Below are positions 7,145-15,496 of a stretch of DNA of 21,466 bases, one piece after another; position 1 is the first letter of the stretch; each line of letters starts with the position of its first letter. A program made the translations under genes and the position numbers. The stretch comes from JANYJJ01 sp038241115 (GTDB taxonomy: Bacteria > Pseudomonadota > Gammaproteobacteria > Burkholderiales > Burkholderiaceae_C), in assembly GCA_038241115.1 (NCBI GenBank), contig JBBRGA010000051.1, positions 1 to 21,466 on the forward strand, in the 5' to 3' direction. Below the pieces are notes generated by a model that ran no database searches, was not told where the DNA came from, and saw nothing but the letters and a program-made list of their open reading frames with translations.

Positions 7145-8409
7145 ATTCAGCCGCCCTGTCTTACCTGTCTGCCAGCTACGACGCGATTGACGCCTGGGTT
7201 GATGCCCACTTCGATGAGGAGGTGCGTTTTTTGCAGGAACTGGTGCGCGTGCCCACCGACACTCCGCCGGGCAACAACGCCCCACACGCCGAACGCACCG
7301 CAGAGCTGCTCGCGGCGATGGGCCTGACAGCAGAAAAGCACCCAGTGCCAGCCGCCGAAGTCCACGCGGCCGGGATGCAAAGCATCACCAATCTGATCGT
7401 GCGTCGGCGTTATGGCGACGGCAAAACCATTGCGCTCAATGCCCACGGTGACGTGGTGCCACCGGGTGAAGGCTGGACGCACGATCCCTACGGCGGTGAG
7501 ATCGTCGACGGCAAAATTTACGGCCGCGCCACGGCTGTGAGCAAGGGCGACATGGCCAGCTTCGCCTTTGCCGTGCGCGCGCTTGAATCGCTGGGAGCCA
7601 AGCTCGCCGGCAGCGTCGAGCTTCATTTCACGTATGACGAGGAATACGGCGGTGAACTCGGCCCCGATTGGTTGCTGAACCACGGCCTGACCAAGCCCGA
7701 CCTGATGATGGCCGCCGGCTTCAGCTACCAAGTGGTGGTGGCGCACAACGGTTGCCTGCAGTTGGAAGTGACGGTGAACGGCGACATGGCCCACGCGGCC
7801 ATTCCCGACAGCGGCACCGACGCAATGCAAGGCGCGGTGCAGATCCTGAACGCGCTGTATGCGCTGAACCACGACTATCTGTTGGTCAGCTCCGAGGTCG
7901 AGGGCATCACCCACCCCTACCTCAACGTGGGCCAGGTCAACGGCGGCACCAACACCAACGTCATTCCCGGCAAGGTGGTGATCAAGGTCGACAGGCGAAT
8001 GATTCCCGAGGAAGACCCGGCCGAAGTGGAAGCATCGCTGCGCCACACCATCGCGCAAGCCGCCGCCGCGTTCAAGCCGCCGCGTGGCGGAAGTGAACTG
8101 CGCGTTGATGTGAAGCGCTTGTTGCTGTCGCGTGCCATGAAGCCCCTGGCAGGCAATCAGCCGCTGGTCAAAGCCATCCAGAAACATGCGCACGCCGTGT
8201 TCGGCGAGACCATTCCCGCGTTGGGCACACCGCTGTACACCGATGTCCGCCTGTACGTGGAGCGCGGTATCCCTGGTGTGATCTACGGCGCCGGGCCGCG
8301 CACGGTGCTCGAATCGCACGCCAAGCGGGCCGACGAACGCCTGGACCTGGTTGACCTTCGGCGTGCCACCAAGGTGGTCGCGCGCACGCTGCTCGATCTG
8401 CTGCAGTGA
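7141..8409 (+). CDS. M20-family metallo-amidohydrolase (ArgE/DapE-like)
   Basis: This 422-residue cytoplasmic metalloenzyme is of the M20/ArgE-DapE type. Visible motifs are NAHGDVVPPGEGW (H102, D104), YDEEYGG (catalytic and metal Glu 167/168) and a C-terminal His (H393, in LESHAKRADE). In the canonical YGRGTSDMKGG box the bridging Asp is replaced: the protein reads YGRATAVSKGDMAS, with an Asp (D137) four residues later, which marks a distinct subfamily. The gene starts in an ATGA overlap with uraD-allC, so it is translationally coupled to the ureide operon. AllC makes ureidoglycine, and no ureidoglycolate lyase or ureidoglycine aminohydrolase is visible nearby. This enzyme may therefore hydrolyse a ureido or carbamoyl intermediate. 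A peptidase or N-acyl amino acid deacylase role is also possible. Family is sure; substrate is inference. Confidence 0.88.
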   Translation: MNSAALSYLSASYDAIDAWVDAHFDEEVRFLQELVRVPTDTPPGNNAPHAERTAELLAAMGLTAEKHPVPAAEVHAAGMQSITNLIVRRRYGDGKTIALNAHGDVVPPGEGWTHDPYGGEIVDGKIYGRATAVSKGDMASFAFAVRALESLGAKLAGSVELHFTYDEEYGGELGPDWLLNHGLTKPDLMMAAGFSYQVVVAHNGCLQLEVTVNGDMAHAAIPDSGTDAMQGAVQILNALYALNHDYLLVSSEVEGITHPYLNVGQVNGGTNTNVIPGKVVIKVDRRMIPEEDPAEVEASLRHTIAQAAAAFKPPRGGSELRVDVKRLLLSRAMKPLAGNQPLVKAIQKHAHAVFGETIPALGTPLYTDVRLYVERGIPGVIYGAGPRTVLESHAKRADERLDLVDLRRATKVVARTLLDLLQ

Positions 8410-8484
8410 GTCTGACCACTCAGCCTAGACACCGCGGGCGGCAGCGGTATCCGGCCTCGGGGCATCGCGTCATCGCGGGCAGCG

Positions 8485-11355
8485 TCAAATCGCCGCCGCG
8501 GTGCCGAAGCCTTCACGGGTTGCGGGCACGCCGCCGCTGCGAATGGTCACGGCGCAATACTTGAACTCGGGGATCTTGCCGAACGGGTCAAGCGCCGCAT
8601 TGGTCATCAGGTTGGCCGCCGCCTCGTAGTACGCAAAAGGCATGAACACGGCACCGGTGGGCGTGCCGTCGTCGCGGCGCACGCGAATGGCCACCTGGCC
8701 ACGACGGGACTGCACCGTGATGGCATCACCGGGCTGCAGTCCCAGCGCCAGCATATCGGTGCCGCACAGCGAAGCCGTGGCCATTGGCTCCAGTGCATCG
8801 AGCACGGTGGCACGCCGCGTCATGCTGCCGGTGTGCCAGTGCTCGAGCTGGCGGCCCGTGATGAGCACAAAGGGGTAATCCGCATCGGGCCGCTCGTTGG
8901 CGGGAATGATGTCGGCGGGCACCAGATGCACACGCCCGTCGTCGGTGTCGAAGCGGTCGTGAAACACGATGGGCTGGCCGGGGTCGTCCGCGCTAAGGCA
9001 CGGATAGGTGACGCTCGACTCGCGCTGCAAGCGCTCCCAGGTGATGCCTGAAATGGCGGCGTGCATGGCTTGGCGCATCTCCTCATACACAGCGGCCACA
9101 CCGGAATGTTCGCCCTCGTAGTTCCAATGCAGGCCCATGCGCAAGGCGATCTGCTGAATGATCCAGAGGTCAGGTTTCGCCTGACCCGGAGGATCGATCG
9201 CCTGCTTGCCCAGCTGCACCATGCGGTCGGTGTTGCTCACCGTGCCGGTCTTCTCGGGCCAGGCCGTTGCGGGCAGCACCACGTCGGCGAGCCACGCGGT
9301 CTCGGTCATGAAAATGTCCTGGACCACGAGATGCTCCAGACTCGCCAGCGCATGGCGCGCATGGTTCAGGTCGGGGTCGCTCATGGCCGGGTTCTCGCCC
9401 ATGATGTACATGCCACGCACCTTGTGCGGGTCGGTGTCCGGCGCGAGCGCCTTGTGCATGATCTCCACCACGGTGTAGCCCGGCTGGTCGTCGAGCTTCG
9501 TGCCCCAGAAGTTCTCAAACCAGGCATGCGCGGCCGTGTCGGTCACGCGCTGGTAGTTCGGATACATCATGGGGATCAACCCCGCATCAGACGCACCCTG
9601 CACATTGTTTTGACCGCGCAAGGGATGCAGGCCGGAACCGGGCTTGCCGATCTGCCCGGTGACGGTACACAGCGCGATCAGACAGCGCGCGTTGTCGGTC
9701 CCGTGGACATGTTGACTGACACCCATGCCCCACAGAATCATCGCCGACTTGGAGGTGGCGAAGGCGCGCGCCACTTCGCGCAGCGTCTCGGCGGGTATGC
9801 CGCAGATGGGCGCCATGGCCTCCGGGCTGTAGCCCTTCACGTTTTCGCGAAGCGCTTCAAAATTGCCAACGCGCCTGGCAATGAAATCAGGGTCTGTCAG
9901 CCCTTCTTCGATGACCACATGGATCAACGCATTGAGCATGGCGACGTCGGTGTCAGCCTTGAATTGCAGGGTGCGCCAGGCATGCTTGCCAATGTCAGTG
10001 CCGCGCGGGTCGGCCACGACGATCTTGGTTCCCAACTTCGCCGCGTTCTTCATGAAGGTCGCCGCGACCGGGTGGTTGTTGGTGGGGTTGGCGCCGATGA
10101 TGAAGATCAGCCCTGAATGCGCCACATCGTTCACCTGATTACTCACCGCCCCCGAGCCCACGCCTTCAAGAAGTGCCGCCACGCTGCTGGCGTGGCACAA
10201 GCGGGTGCAGTGGTCCACATTGTTGGAACCGAATCCGGTTCGCACCAGTTTCTGGAACAGATAGGCCTCCTCGTTGCTGCCCTTGGCGCTGCCGAAACCT
10301 GCCAATGACTTTTTGCCGTGCGCGTCGCGCAGGGTTTTCAGCGTGCCTGCGGTATGTTCCAGGGCTTCGTCCCAGGAGGCTTCGCGAAACACGCTGCTCC
10401 AGTCGGCCGTGTCACGGTTCAAGCTATTGATCGCCTCGGGGTCCTTGGGCACACCGGCCTTGCGGATGAGCGGCACGGTCAGGCGCTGCGGGTTGGCCGC
10501 ATAGTCAAACCCGAAACGCCCTTTCACGCACAAGCGGCTGTGGTTGGCCGGGCCGTCGCGCCCTTCGACGCTGACGATGACGTTGTCCTTGACGTTGTAG
10601 GTCAGCAAACAGCCCACGCCACAGAACGGGCACACCGAGTCCACCTTCTTGTCCACCACCTGCGAGCCGATCAGGGTCTTGGGCATCAAGGCGCCGGTAG
10701 GGCAGGCTTGCACGCACTCGCCGCAGGCCACGCAGGTGCTGTCGCCCATCGCGTCGTCGACATCGAACACGATCTTACTGTGCGAGCCGCGCATGGCGTA
10801 GCCGATGACGTCGTTGACCTGCTCTTCGCGGCAGGCGCGCACGCAGCGGTTGCACTGGATGCAGGCGTCCAGATTGACGGCCATGGCGGGATGAGACACG
10901 TCCGCACGCGGCTGCTCGCGGCGCAGCGCACGCAACTCGGGCCGTGCAGTAACCCCCAGGCGTGCCGCCCAGTCCGACAGTTCCCCATGCGGCTGGGACT
11001 CGTCTTCGGTGTTCCATTTGTGCCCTGCATCCGGCATGTCCGCCAGCAGCATCTCCAACACGATCTTCTGACTCTTCACCGCCCGCGCGCTTGCGGCCTG
11101 CACTTCCATCCCCGCAGTCACCGCGCGGCAGCAACTCGGCGCAAGGGTCCGCTCACCCTTAATCTCGACCACGCAGGCGCGGCAATTGCCGTCGGGCCGC
11201 AGTCCGTCCTGGTAGCAGAGGTGCGGAATGTCCACGCCGTGCCGCTGTGCAGCCTTCAGGATGGTTTCACCTTCGAAGGCTTGCAACGTTGTGTTGTCCA
11301 GCATGAAGCTGACGGTCTGTGGCGTGATTTCTGCGAGCTTGGCGGGCGCGTTCAT
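8485..11355 (-). CDS. fdsA: NAD-dependent formate dehydrogenase, catalytic alpha subunit
   Basis: This 956-residue molybdenum or tungsten bis-MGD enzyme oxidises formate to CO2. Domains in order: a [2Fe-2S] ferredoxin domain (C47, C58, C61, C75/C76); a NuoG-like region with two 4Cys clusters (C165/168/171/175 and C208/211/214/218); the proximal [4Fe-4S] motif CPFCGVGC (C242, C245, C249, with C276); the catalytic MopB domain, where C387 in RLCHASSVA is the metal-binding active-site Cys; and the MopB C-terminal domain around GRQLEHWHTGSMTRR. It has cysteine, not selenocysteine. There is no Tat signal, so it is cytoplasmic. The start at 11355 is one base after the beta-subunit stop, with GAGG upstream; the open frame to 11439 overlaps fdsB and is rejected. 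It is convergent with the M20 gene, with no clear terminator between them. Confidence 0.95.
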   Translation of the reverse strand: MNAPAKLAEITPQTVSFMLDNTTLQAFEGETILKAAQRHGVDIPHLCYQDGLRPDGNCRACVVEIKGERTLAPSCCRAVTAGMEVQAASARAVKSQKIVLEMLLADMPDAGHKWNTEDESQPHGELSDWAARLGVTARPELRALRREQPRADVSHPAMAVNLDACIQCNRCVRACREEQVNDVIGYAMRGSHSKIVFDVDDAMGDSTCVACGECVQACPTGALMPKTLIGSQVVDKKVDSVCPFCGVGCLLTYNVKDNVIVSVEGRDGPANHSRLCVKGRFGFDYAANPQRLTVPLIRKAGVPKDPEAINSLNRDTADWSSVFREASWDEALEHTAGTLKTLRDAHGKKSLAGFGSAKGSNEEAYLFQKLVRTGFGSNNVDHCTRLCHASSVAALLEGVGSGAVSNQVNDVAHSGLIFIIGANPTNNHPVAATFMKNAAKLGTKIVVADPRGTDIGKHAWRTLQFKADTDVAMLNALIHVVIEEGLTDPDFIARRVGNFEALRENVKGYSPEAMAPICGIPAETLREVARAFATSKSAMILWGMGVSQHVHGTDNARCLIALCTVTGQIGKPGSGLHPLRGQNNVQGASDAGLIPMMYPNYQRVTDTAAHAWFENFWGTKLDDQPGYTVVEIMHKALAPDTDPHKVRGMYIMGENPAMSDPDLNHARHALASLEHLVVQDIFMTETAWLADVVLPATAWPEKTGTVSNTDRMVQLGKQAIDPPGQAKPDLWIIQQIALRMGLHWNYEGEHSGVAAVYEEMRQAMHAAISGITWERLQRESSVTYPCLSADDPGQPIVFHDRFDTDDGRVHLVPADIIPANERPDADYPFVLITGRQLEHWHTGSMTRRATVLDALEPMATASLCGTDMLALGLQPGDAITVQSRRGQVAIRVRRDDGTPTGAVFMPFAYYEAAANLMTNAALDPFGKIPEFKYCAVTIRSGGVPATREGFGTAAAI

Positions 11356-11356
11356 G

Positions 11357-13159
11357 TCAACTGACCTCATGGGCAAAATGTTGCAACACATGGCGCACTG
11401 GATTCGGCGCCGCCTGGCCCAGTCCACAAATCGAGGCATCAGTCATCACGACGTTGAGGTCTTCCAGCGTGTTTGCATCCCATACCTTCGCTTCCATCAG
11501 TGTGGCGGCCTTGGCCGTGCCGACGCGGCATGGCGTGCACTGACCGCAACTCTCGTGCGCAAAGAAACGCATCATGTTCAGCGCTGCACCGCGGGCCGTG
11601 TCCATCTGGCTCAGCACGATGATCGCAGCCGAGCCGATAAAACCCTGGTGGGGCTGCAGGGTGTCGAAATCCAGCGGCACATGGTCCAGACTGGCCGGCA
11701 GAATTCCGCCGGAAGCCCCACCGGGCAGATACGCGTAAAGCGTATGGCCGTCCGCCATGCCGCCGCAATATTCGTCAACCAGTTCGCGCAAGGTAATTCC
11801 CGCCGGGGCCAGTTTGACGCCCGGAAACTTCACCCGACCGCTGACGCTGAAACTGCGCAAGCCCTTGCGCCCGTTGCGCCCAAAGCCGCTGAACCAGTCC
11901 GCGCCTCGCTCCACGATGTCGCGCACCCAATACAGGGTTTCGAAGTTGTGCTGCAGTGTCGGCCGCCCGAACAGGCCAACTTGCGCGATGTAGGGCGGGC
12001 GCATGCGCGGCTCACCGCGCTTGCCTTCAATGCTCTCTATCATGGCGGACTCCTCGCCGCAGATGTAAGCCCCGGCGCCGCGTCGCAACTCGATCTTCGG
12101 AAGCCAGCACGGCGGATTGGCCACCAGCGCATCGATCTCGGCTTGCAGAATCTCACGGCAGCCGTGGTACTCATCGCGCAGGTAGATATACACCGCGTCG
12201 CACCCCACCACCTGCGCGGCGATCAGCATGCCTTCTAGAAAGCGATGCGGGTCGCGTTCGAGGTACGTGCGGTCCTTGAAGGTGCCCGGCTCGCCTTCGT
12301 CGATATTGACGGCCATCAGGCGCGGAGCCGGCTGGTCTCGCACGATGCGCCACTTGCGCCCCGCCGGGAATCCCGCGCCACCCAAGCCGCGCAGGCCGGA
12401 ATCTTCCATGTCCTTCAGTACCGATGCCACGTCCCGGCCGCCGCTTGCCACGGCAGTGGCAAGCGCGTAGCCGCCCGCTGCGCGGTAGGCCGCAAGACGC
12501 ACCACCGGCGGCGCGACCGACACCGAGGCCGCTAGGGGCGACACGCTCTGTTCTGCGTACGCAGCCGCAACGAAATCAGATGCGTCCTGTGCTGCGGGAT
12601 GCGAAGCGAAGGCAGCATTGACCGTCGAAGCCACCGCCTCTGGCGTCGCGAACGGCACCGGATTCTGGTGCACCACCGCCACCGGCGCCTGCTCGCAGCG
12701 GCCGAGGCAAGGCGCGGGAATCACGCGTACATCTGCAGAGCCGAACAACGCGGACAGATTCTTGAGCAAGCCCTGCGCGCCTGCTATCTCACAGCTCAAG
12801 CCGTCGCACACCCGCACGGTGATCTCCGCGACTGTTGCGTCGCCCTTGACCACATCGAAGTGGTGATAAAAGGTGGCCACCTCATACACCTCGGCCATGG
12901 GGATGTTCATTTCGCGGGCCAACGCCACCAGATGCCGGTCGTGCAGGCAACGCCAGGCGTCATTGAGCAAGTGCAAATATTCAATCAACAGATCGCGGCG
13001 GTGGCCCTCTGCGGGCCTCTCGCCGATCAGGAACCTCACCTCCTGTAGCGAGGCATCGTCTACCTGACGCCCCTTGAGCTTGCTTTTGCGTCGGATCCGC
13101 TGCCGCATGTCCTCCACGCTGGCCAAAGTCGAAACGGTCTCGGTGGAGTTCGCACCCAT
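11357..13159 (-). CDS. fdsB: Formate dehydrogenase beta subunit, fused FdsG-FdsB (NuoE-NuoF) diaphorase
   Basis: This 600-residue cytoplasmic protein passes electrons from the alpha subunit to NAD+. The N-terminal third is a NuoE/FdsG domain with a [2Fe-2S] site (C118, C123, C151, C155). A variable Ala/Ser/Val-rich linker (about 185-225) follows. The rest is NuoF/FdsB: the FMN/NADH-binding glycine-rich segment GLRGLGGAGFPAGRKW, NIDEGEPGTFKDR, the GAGAYICGEESA loop, and a C-terminal [4Fe-4S] site (C538, C541, C544, C578). In the classical fdsGBACD operons FdsG and FdsB are separate; the fused form resembles the two-subunit formate dehydrogenase 1 of Methylobacterium. It is first in a two-gene operon, with AGGAA upstream of the start. 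No delta subunit or FdhD-type sulfurtransferase gene follows alpha here, so cofactor sulfuration must be supplied elsewhere. Confidence 0.94.
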   Translation of the reverse strand: MGANSTETVSTLASVEDMRQRIRRKSKLKGRQVDDASLQEVRFLIGERPAEGHRRDLLIEYLHLLNDAWRCLHDRHLVALAREMNIPMAEVYEVATFYHHFDVVKGDATVAEITVRVCDGLSCEIAGAQGLLKNLSALFGSADVRVIPAPCLGRCEQAPVAVVHQNPVPFATPEAVASTVNAAFASHPAAQDASDFVAAAYAEQSVSPLAASVSVAPPVVRLAAYRAAGGYALATAVASGGRDVASVLKDMEDSGLRGLGGAGFPAGRKWRIVRDQPAPRLMAVNIDEGEPGTFKDRTYLERDPHRFLEGMLIAAQVVGCDAVYIYLRDEYHGCREILQAEIDALVANPPCWLPKIELRRGAGAYICGEESAMIESIEGKRGEPRMRPPYIAQVGLFGRPTLQHNFETLYWVRDIVERGADWFSGFGRNGRKGLRSFSVSGRVKFPGVKLAPAGITLRELVDEYCGGMADGHTLYAYLPGGASGGILPASLDHVPLDFDTLQPHQGFIGSAAIIVLSQMDTARGAALNMMRFFAHESCGQCTPCRVGTAKAATLMEAKVWDANTLEDLNVVMTDASICGLGQAAPNPVRHVLQHFAHEVS

Positions 13160-13546
13160 GCTGTGTATTTCCTAAGTGATGCGGAAAACTGGACGATATT
13201 TCGCGACGGGCGGTTTACTCCCGGGCCTGCGAACGTCACACCGCGCTTCGCGCAATCTCAAAACCGGTGGACCCGCACGAGTCTTGTTCGCCGAATTCTT
13301 AGACGCCCGCTTTCTTGTCACGCAGATGCAGTGTCACGACATCGGCAATACGCGTCCAATCGATTAAATACATCGCCACATTCAAAAACTAAATGCGATC
13401 GCGTAGCGCGCGATTTAAATCGACAGGGTCCGGAAGAACACCGCTCCGACTTACCCAGCACTGCTCAACGAACTGGTGCCCCTGGAGGCCAGACCGGGCG
13501 ACCTTCTAACCCACTGGCAGAGTTGAACCTCCAGACGTCGACAGTG
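13160..13546. promoter_or_regulatory. Intergenic region upstream of formate dehydrogenase operon
   Basis: This 387-base gap separates the fdsB start from the livM stop, both leftward, so it should hold the formate dehydrogenase promoter and the 3' end of the liv transcript. It contains a perfect 12-bp palindrome CGATTTAAATCG (13411-13422), GCGATCGC (13395-13402) and AATCGATT (13358-13365), clustered within 65 bases. A 7-bp inverted repeat, CTGGAGG/CCTCCAG (13482-13488, 13528-13534), has a 39-base loop and no T-run. I see no consensus sigma-70 or sigma-54 promoter and no credible gene. Composition is intermediate between the flanks. Confidence 0.45.
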
Positions 13547-14587
13547 CTAAGTCGAAACGTGTGGGCTCGCTTTAGGCATCAATTTGAGCTTGATGTTCTC
13601 CCATATTTTGGCCATGCCAAGAGGTTGGAATATCATAAAAATTATTATCAATGCACCAAACACCATTTGCTCCGCAGACGAAATGACTGTCGCATCGATG
13701 GTACCGTGAAACCAGCTGTTCCCGATAATGTTGAGCAGCACCGGGAATAGCAATATAAAAGCCGCTCCTATGAATACACCATTTATCGTGCCCAGCCCGC
13801 CTAAAATAACGATGAAAAGTATCTGGAACGATAACTTGATGCTGAAAGCCGCAGGCTCCACAGATTGTAGATAAGTGAATGCAAAGAGAGCCCCTGCCAC
13901 ACCGCAGTAAAACGAGCTGATTGCAAACGCCTGAAGTTTGGTCTTCAAAAGCGAAACACCCATGGACTCGGCTGCGATGTCCATGTCTCGTACAGCCATC
14001 CAATTTCTACCTGTGCTGCCTCTGGCCATGTTCATCGCAACCAATGTTAAAAGAGCAACGATACCAACCACAAGCAGATACATCGAAACCGGCGAATTGA
14101 GCGTCTTACCCATAATTACGATAGGCTGTGCAGTAATGATTCCCGATGAGTCGTAATTCTTGAACCAGCCGAATTTATCGATCATCCAGACAATAAAGAA
14201 CTGCGATGCCAAAGTTGCCACCATCAAATATATTCCTCTTACTCTGAGGCTTGGCAGTCCGAACAGTATCCCAAATGCCGCAGCCACCAGTCCAGACAGT
14301 GTCAGCGCCAAAAGAAAGGGTATTTCAGGCACTCTCAAAACAAAATTGAAGCAGGCAAAGGCTCCAGCGGCCATGAACCCTGCGGCGCCAAGAGCGAGTT
14401 GACCGGTATAGCCAATTATAATTTGCTGTCCTATACCAGCCAGTGCCAAACACAAGAATGGTATTAATATAGAAACATACCAGTAGTTGCTAGGGACCAC
14501 CATGGGAATCACAAGAACCGCGATAACCATCAGAGCAAGAAAGTTAAAAATGTCTTTCTTGGTAAACGTCATAAAAACAGGTTTCAT
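13547..14587 (-). CDS. livM: Branched-chain amino acid-type ABC transporter permease LivM
   Basis: This 346-residue polytopic inner-membrane permease of the LivM type forms the translocation pore with LivH. It shows repeated hydrophobic helices from residue 10 onward, the family stretch IIGYTGQLALGAAGFMAAGAF, GIYLMVATLASQFF, the cytoplasmic ATPase-coupling loop with MAVRDMDIAAESMGVSLLKTKLQ (20 or so residues, following GRNW), and GGLGTINGVFIGAAF near the end. AGGAGA precedes the ATG at 14587. It is the last gene of the livFGHM operon, three bases after livH. Codon use is AT-rich, unlike the neighbouring formate dehydrogenase genes. No terminator is obvious downstream. The transported solute cannot be read from the permease. 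Confidence 0.92.
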   Translation of the reverse strand: MKPVFMTFTKKDIFNFLALMVIAVLVIPMVVPSNYWYVSILIPFLCLALAGIGQQIIIGYTGQLALGAAGFMAAGAFACFNFVLRVPEIPFLLALTLSGLVAAAFGILFGLPSLRVRGIYLMVATLASQFFIVWMIDKFGWFKNYDSSGIITAQPIVIMGKTLNSPVSMYLLVVGIVALLTLVAMNMARGSTGRNWMAVRDMDIAAESMGVSLLKTKLQAFAISSFYCGVAGALFAFTYLQSVEPAAFSIKLSFQILFIVILGGLGTINGVFIGAAFILLFPVLLNIIGNSWFHGTIDATVISSAEQMVFGALIIIFMIFQPLGMAKIWENIKLKLMPKASPHVST

Positions 14588-14590
14588 AGA

Positions 14591-15496
14591 TCAAACTCTC
14601 CTGATGATTTTTTCACCAAATATTCCCTCTGGCCTGTACAGGAGGAAAAGTATGGCCATTACGTAGGGAGCCCAACCTTCGATACCGCCTCCGAAGAATG
14701 GTCCTAGATAGACCTCTAGCACTTTCTCAGTTGCCCCGACGATCAAGCCGGCAAGAAGCGCGCCGCTTATTGATGAGAATCCACCAATAATTAGAACGGG
14801 CAATGCCTTCAAAGCCAAATCAACGAGTGCAAATTGAACACCCGCCCGCGCCCCCCACATCATGCCTGCAACCAAGGCGACGACACCCGCCGCAGACCAG
14901 ACAAAAAACATAATGTGCTTCAACGGAATACCAATGGAGCTTGCAGCGCCTGGATCATCAGCCACCGCGCGCAGGCCAAGTCCTATCTTGGTGTATTTAA
15001 ATATGAGCGTGATACCAGAAATCATCGTCAGTGCAACGACTGCCGCCGTAATGTCGAGTGCGCTGATGAATAACTTGAAATTATCTGCGATCCACGGTAT
15101 TGGGAAATCCTTGATCCCGAGATCCAACTTTCTTACTTCGACTCCCCAAGTCGCTTGGGCCAATCCCTCAAGAAAAAACCCAAGACCGATAGTTGCCATT
15201 AACACGGTTTCTTCGCTTTGGTTGGTCAAAGGTCGCAAAACCAGCTTTTCCGTCAACAGGCCGAGGAGCATCATCAATAAAATCGTGATGAAGAATGCCA
15301 CGATGAATGGCATGCCCAGTTCCATGAAACCAACAAATGAAAGAACCGCAAAAAATACCATAGCTCCTTGAGCGAAGTTAAAGTTCGACGAGGACTTATA
15401 GATCAGGACGTATCCCAGAGCAACCAACGAATACATTGTTCCAGACAGCAGTCCGGAAACGATAACTTCGACCAAGAATAATAATTTATCAATCAT
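14591..15496 (-). CDS. livH: Branched-chain amino acid-type ABC transporter permease LivH
   Basis: This 301-residue polytopic inner-membrane permease of the LivH type has the typical start LVALGYVLIYKSSSNFNFAQG, in which the NFAQG segment is diagnostic of the family. The coupling loop LRAVADDPGAASSIGIPLKH is followed by GGFSSISGALLAGLIVGATE and a C-terminal LYRPEGIFGEKIIRRV, also family-typical. It pairs with LivM to form the channel. The start overlaps the end of livG by eight bases, and a G-rich stretch serves as the likely ribosome site. Composition is low-GC, as in the whole cassette. Substrate is unknown. Confidence 0.92.
   Translation of the reverse strand: MIDKLLFLVEVIVSGLLSGTMYSLVALGYVLIYKSSSNFNFAQGAMVFFAVLSFVGFMELGMPFIVAFFITILLMMLLGLLTEKLVLRPLTNQSEETVLMATIGLGFFLEGLAQATWGVEVRKLDLGIKDFPIPWIADNFKLFISALDITAAVVALTMISGITLIFKYTKIGLGLRAVADDPGAASSIGIPLKHIMFFVWSAAGVVALVAGMMWGARAGVQFALVDLALKALPVLIIGGFSSISGALLAGLIVGATEKVLEVYLGPFFGGGIEGWAPYVMAILFLLYRPEGIFGEKIIRRV

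Noticed and set aside
8410..8484. Possible bidirectional terminator between the convergent M20 and formate dehydrogenase genes
   Set aside because: The 75 bases are GC-rich with short repeats, but there is no stable hairpin followed by a T-run on either strand.
9061..10116. A long plus-strand frame opposite the formate dehydrogenase alpha gene (another lies at 10318-11364)
   Set aside because: The alpha subunit is unambiguous; the translations are His/Arg/Gln-rich shadows.
11356..11439. Longer N-terminus for the formate dehydrogenase alpha subunit
   Set aside because: The extension lies inside the 3' end of fdsB and is basic and unrelated to the family; the ATG at 11355 has a suitable ribosome site.
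13515..13530. Sigma-54-like TGGCA...TTGAA sequence upstream of the formate dehydrogenase genes
   Set aside because: The spacing is too short, and the element faces away from the operon.
13163..13750. A 195-codon plus-strand frame spanning the gap and the end of livM
   Set aside because: Part of it is antisense to conserved LivM sequence, and the rest has no family features or ribosome site.
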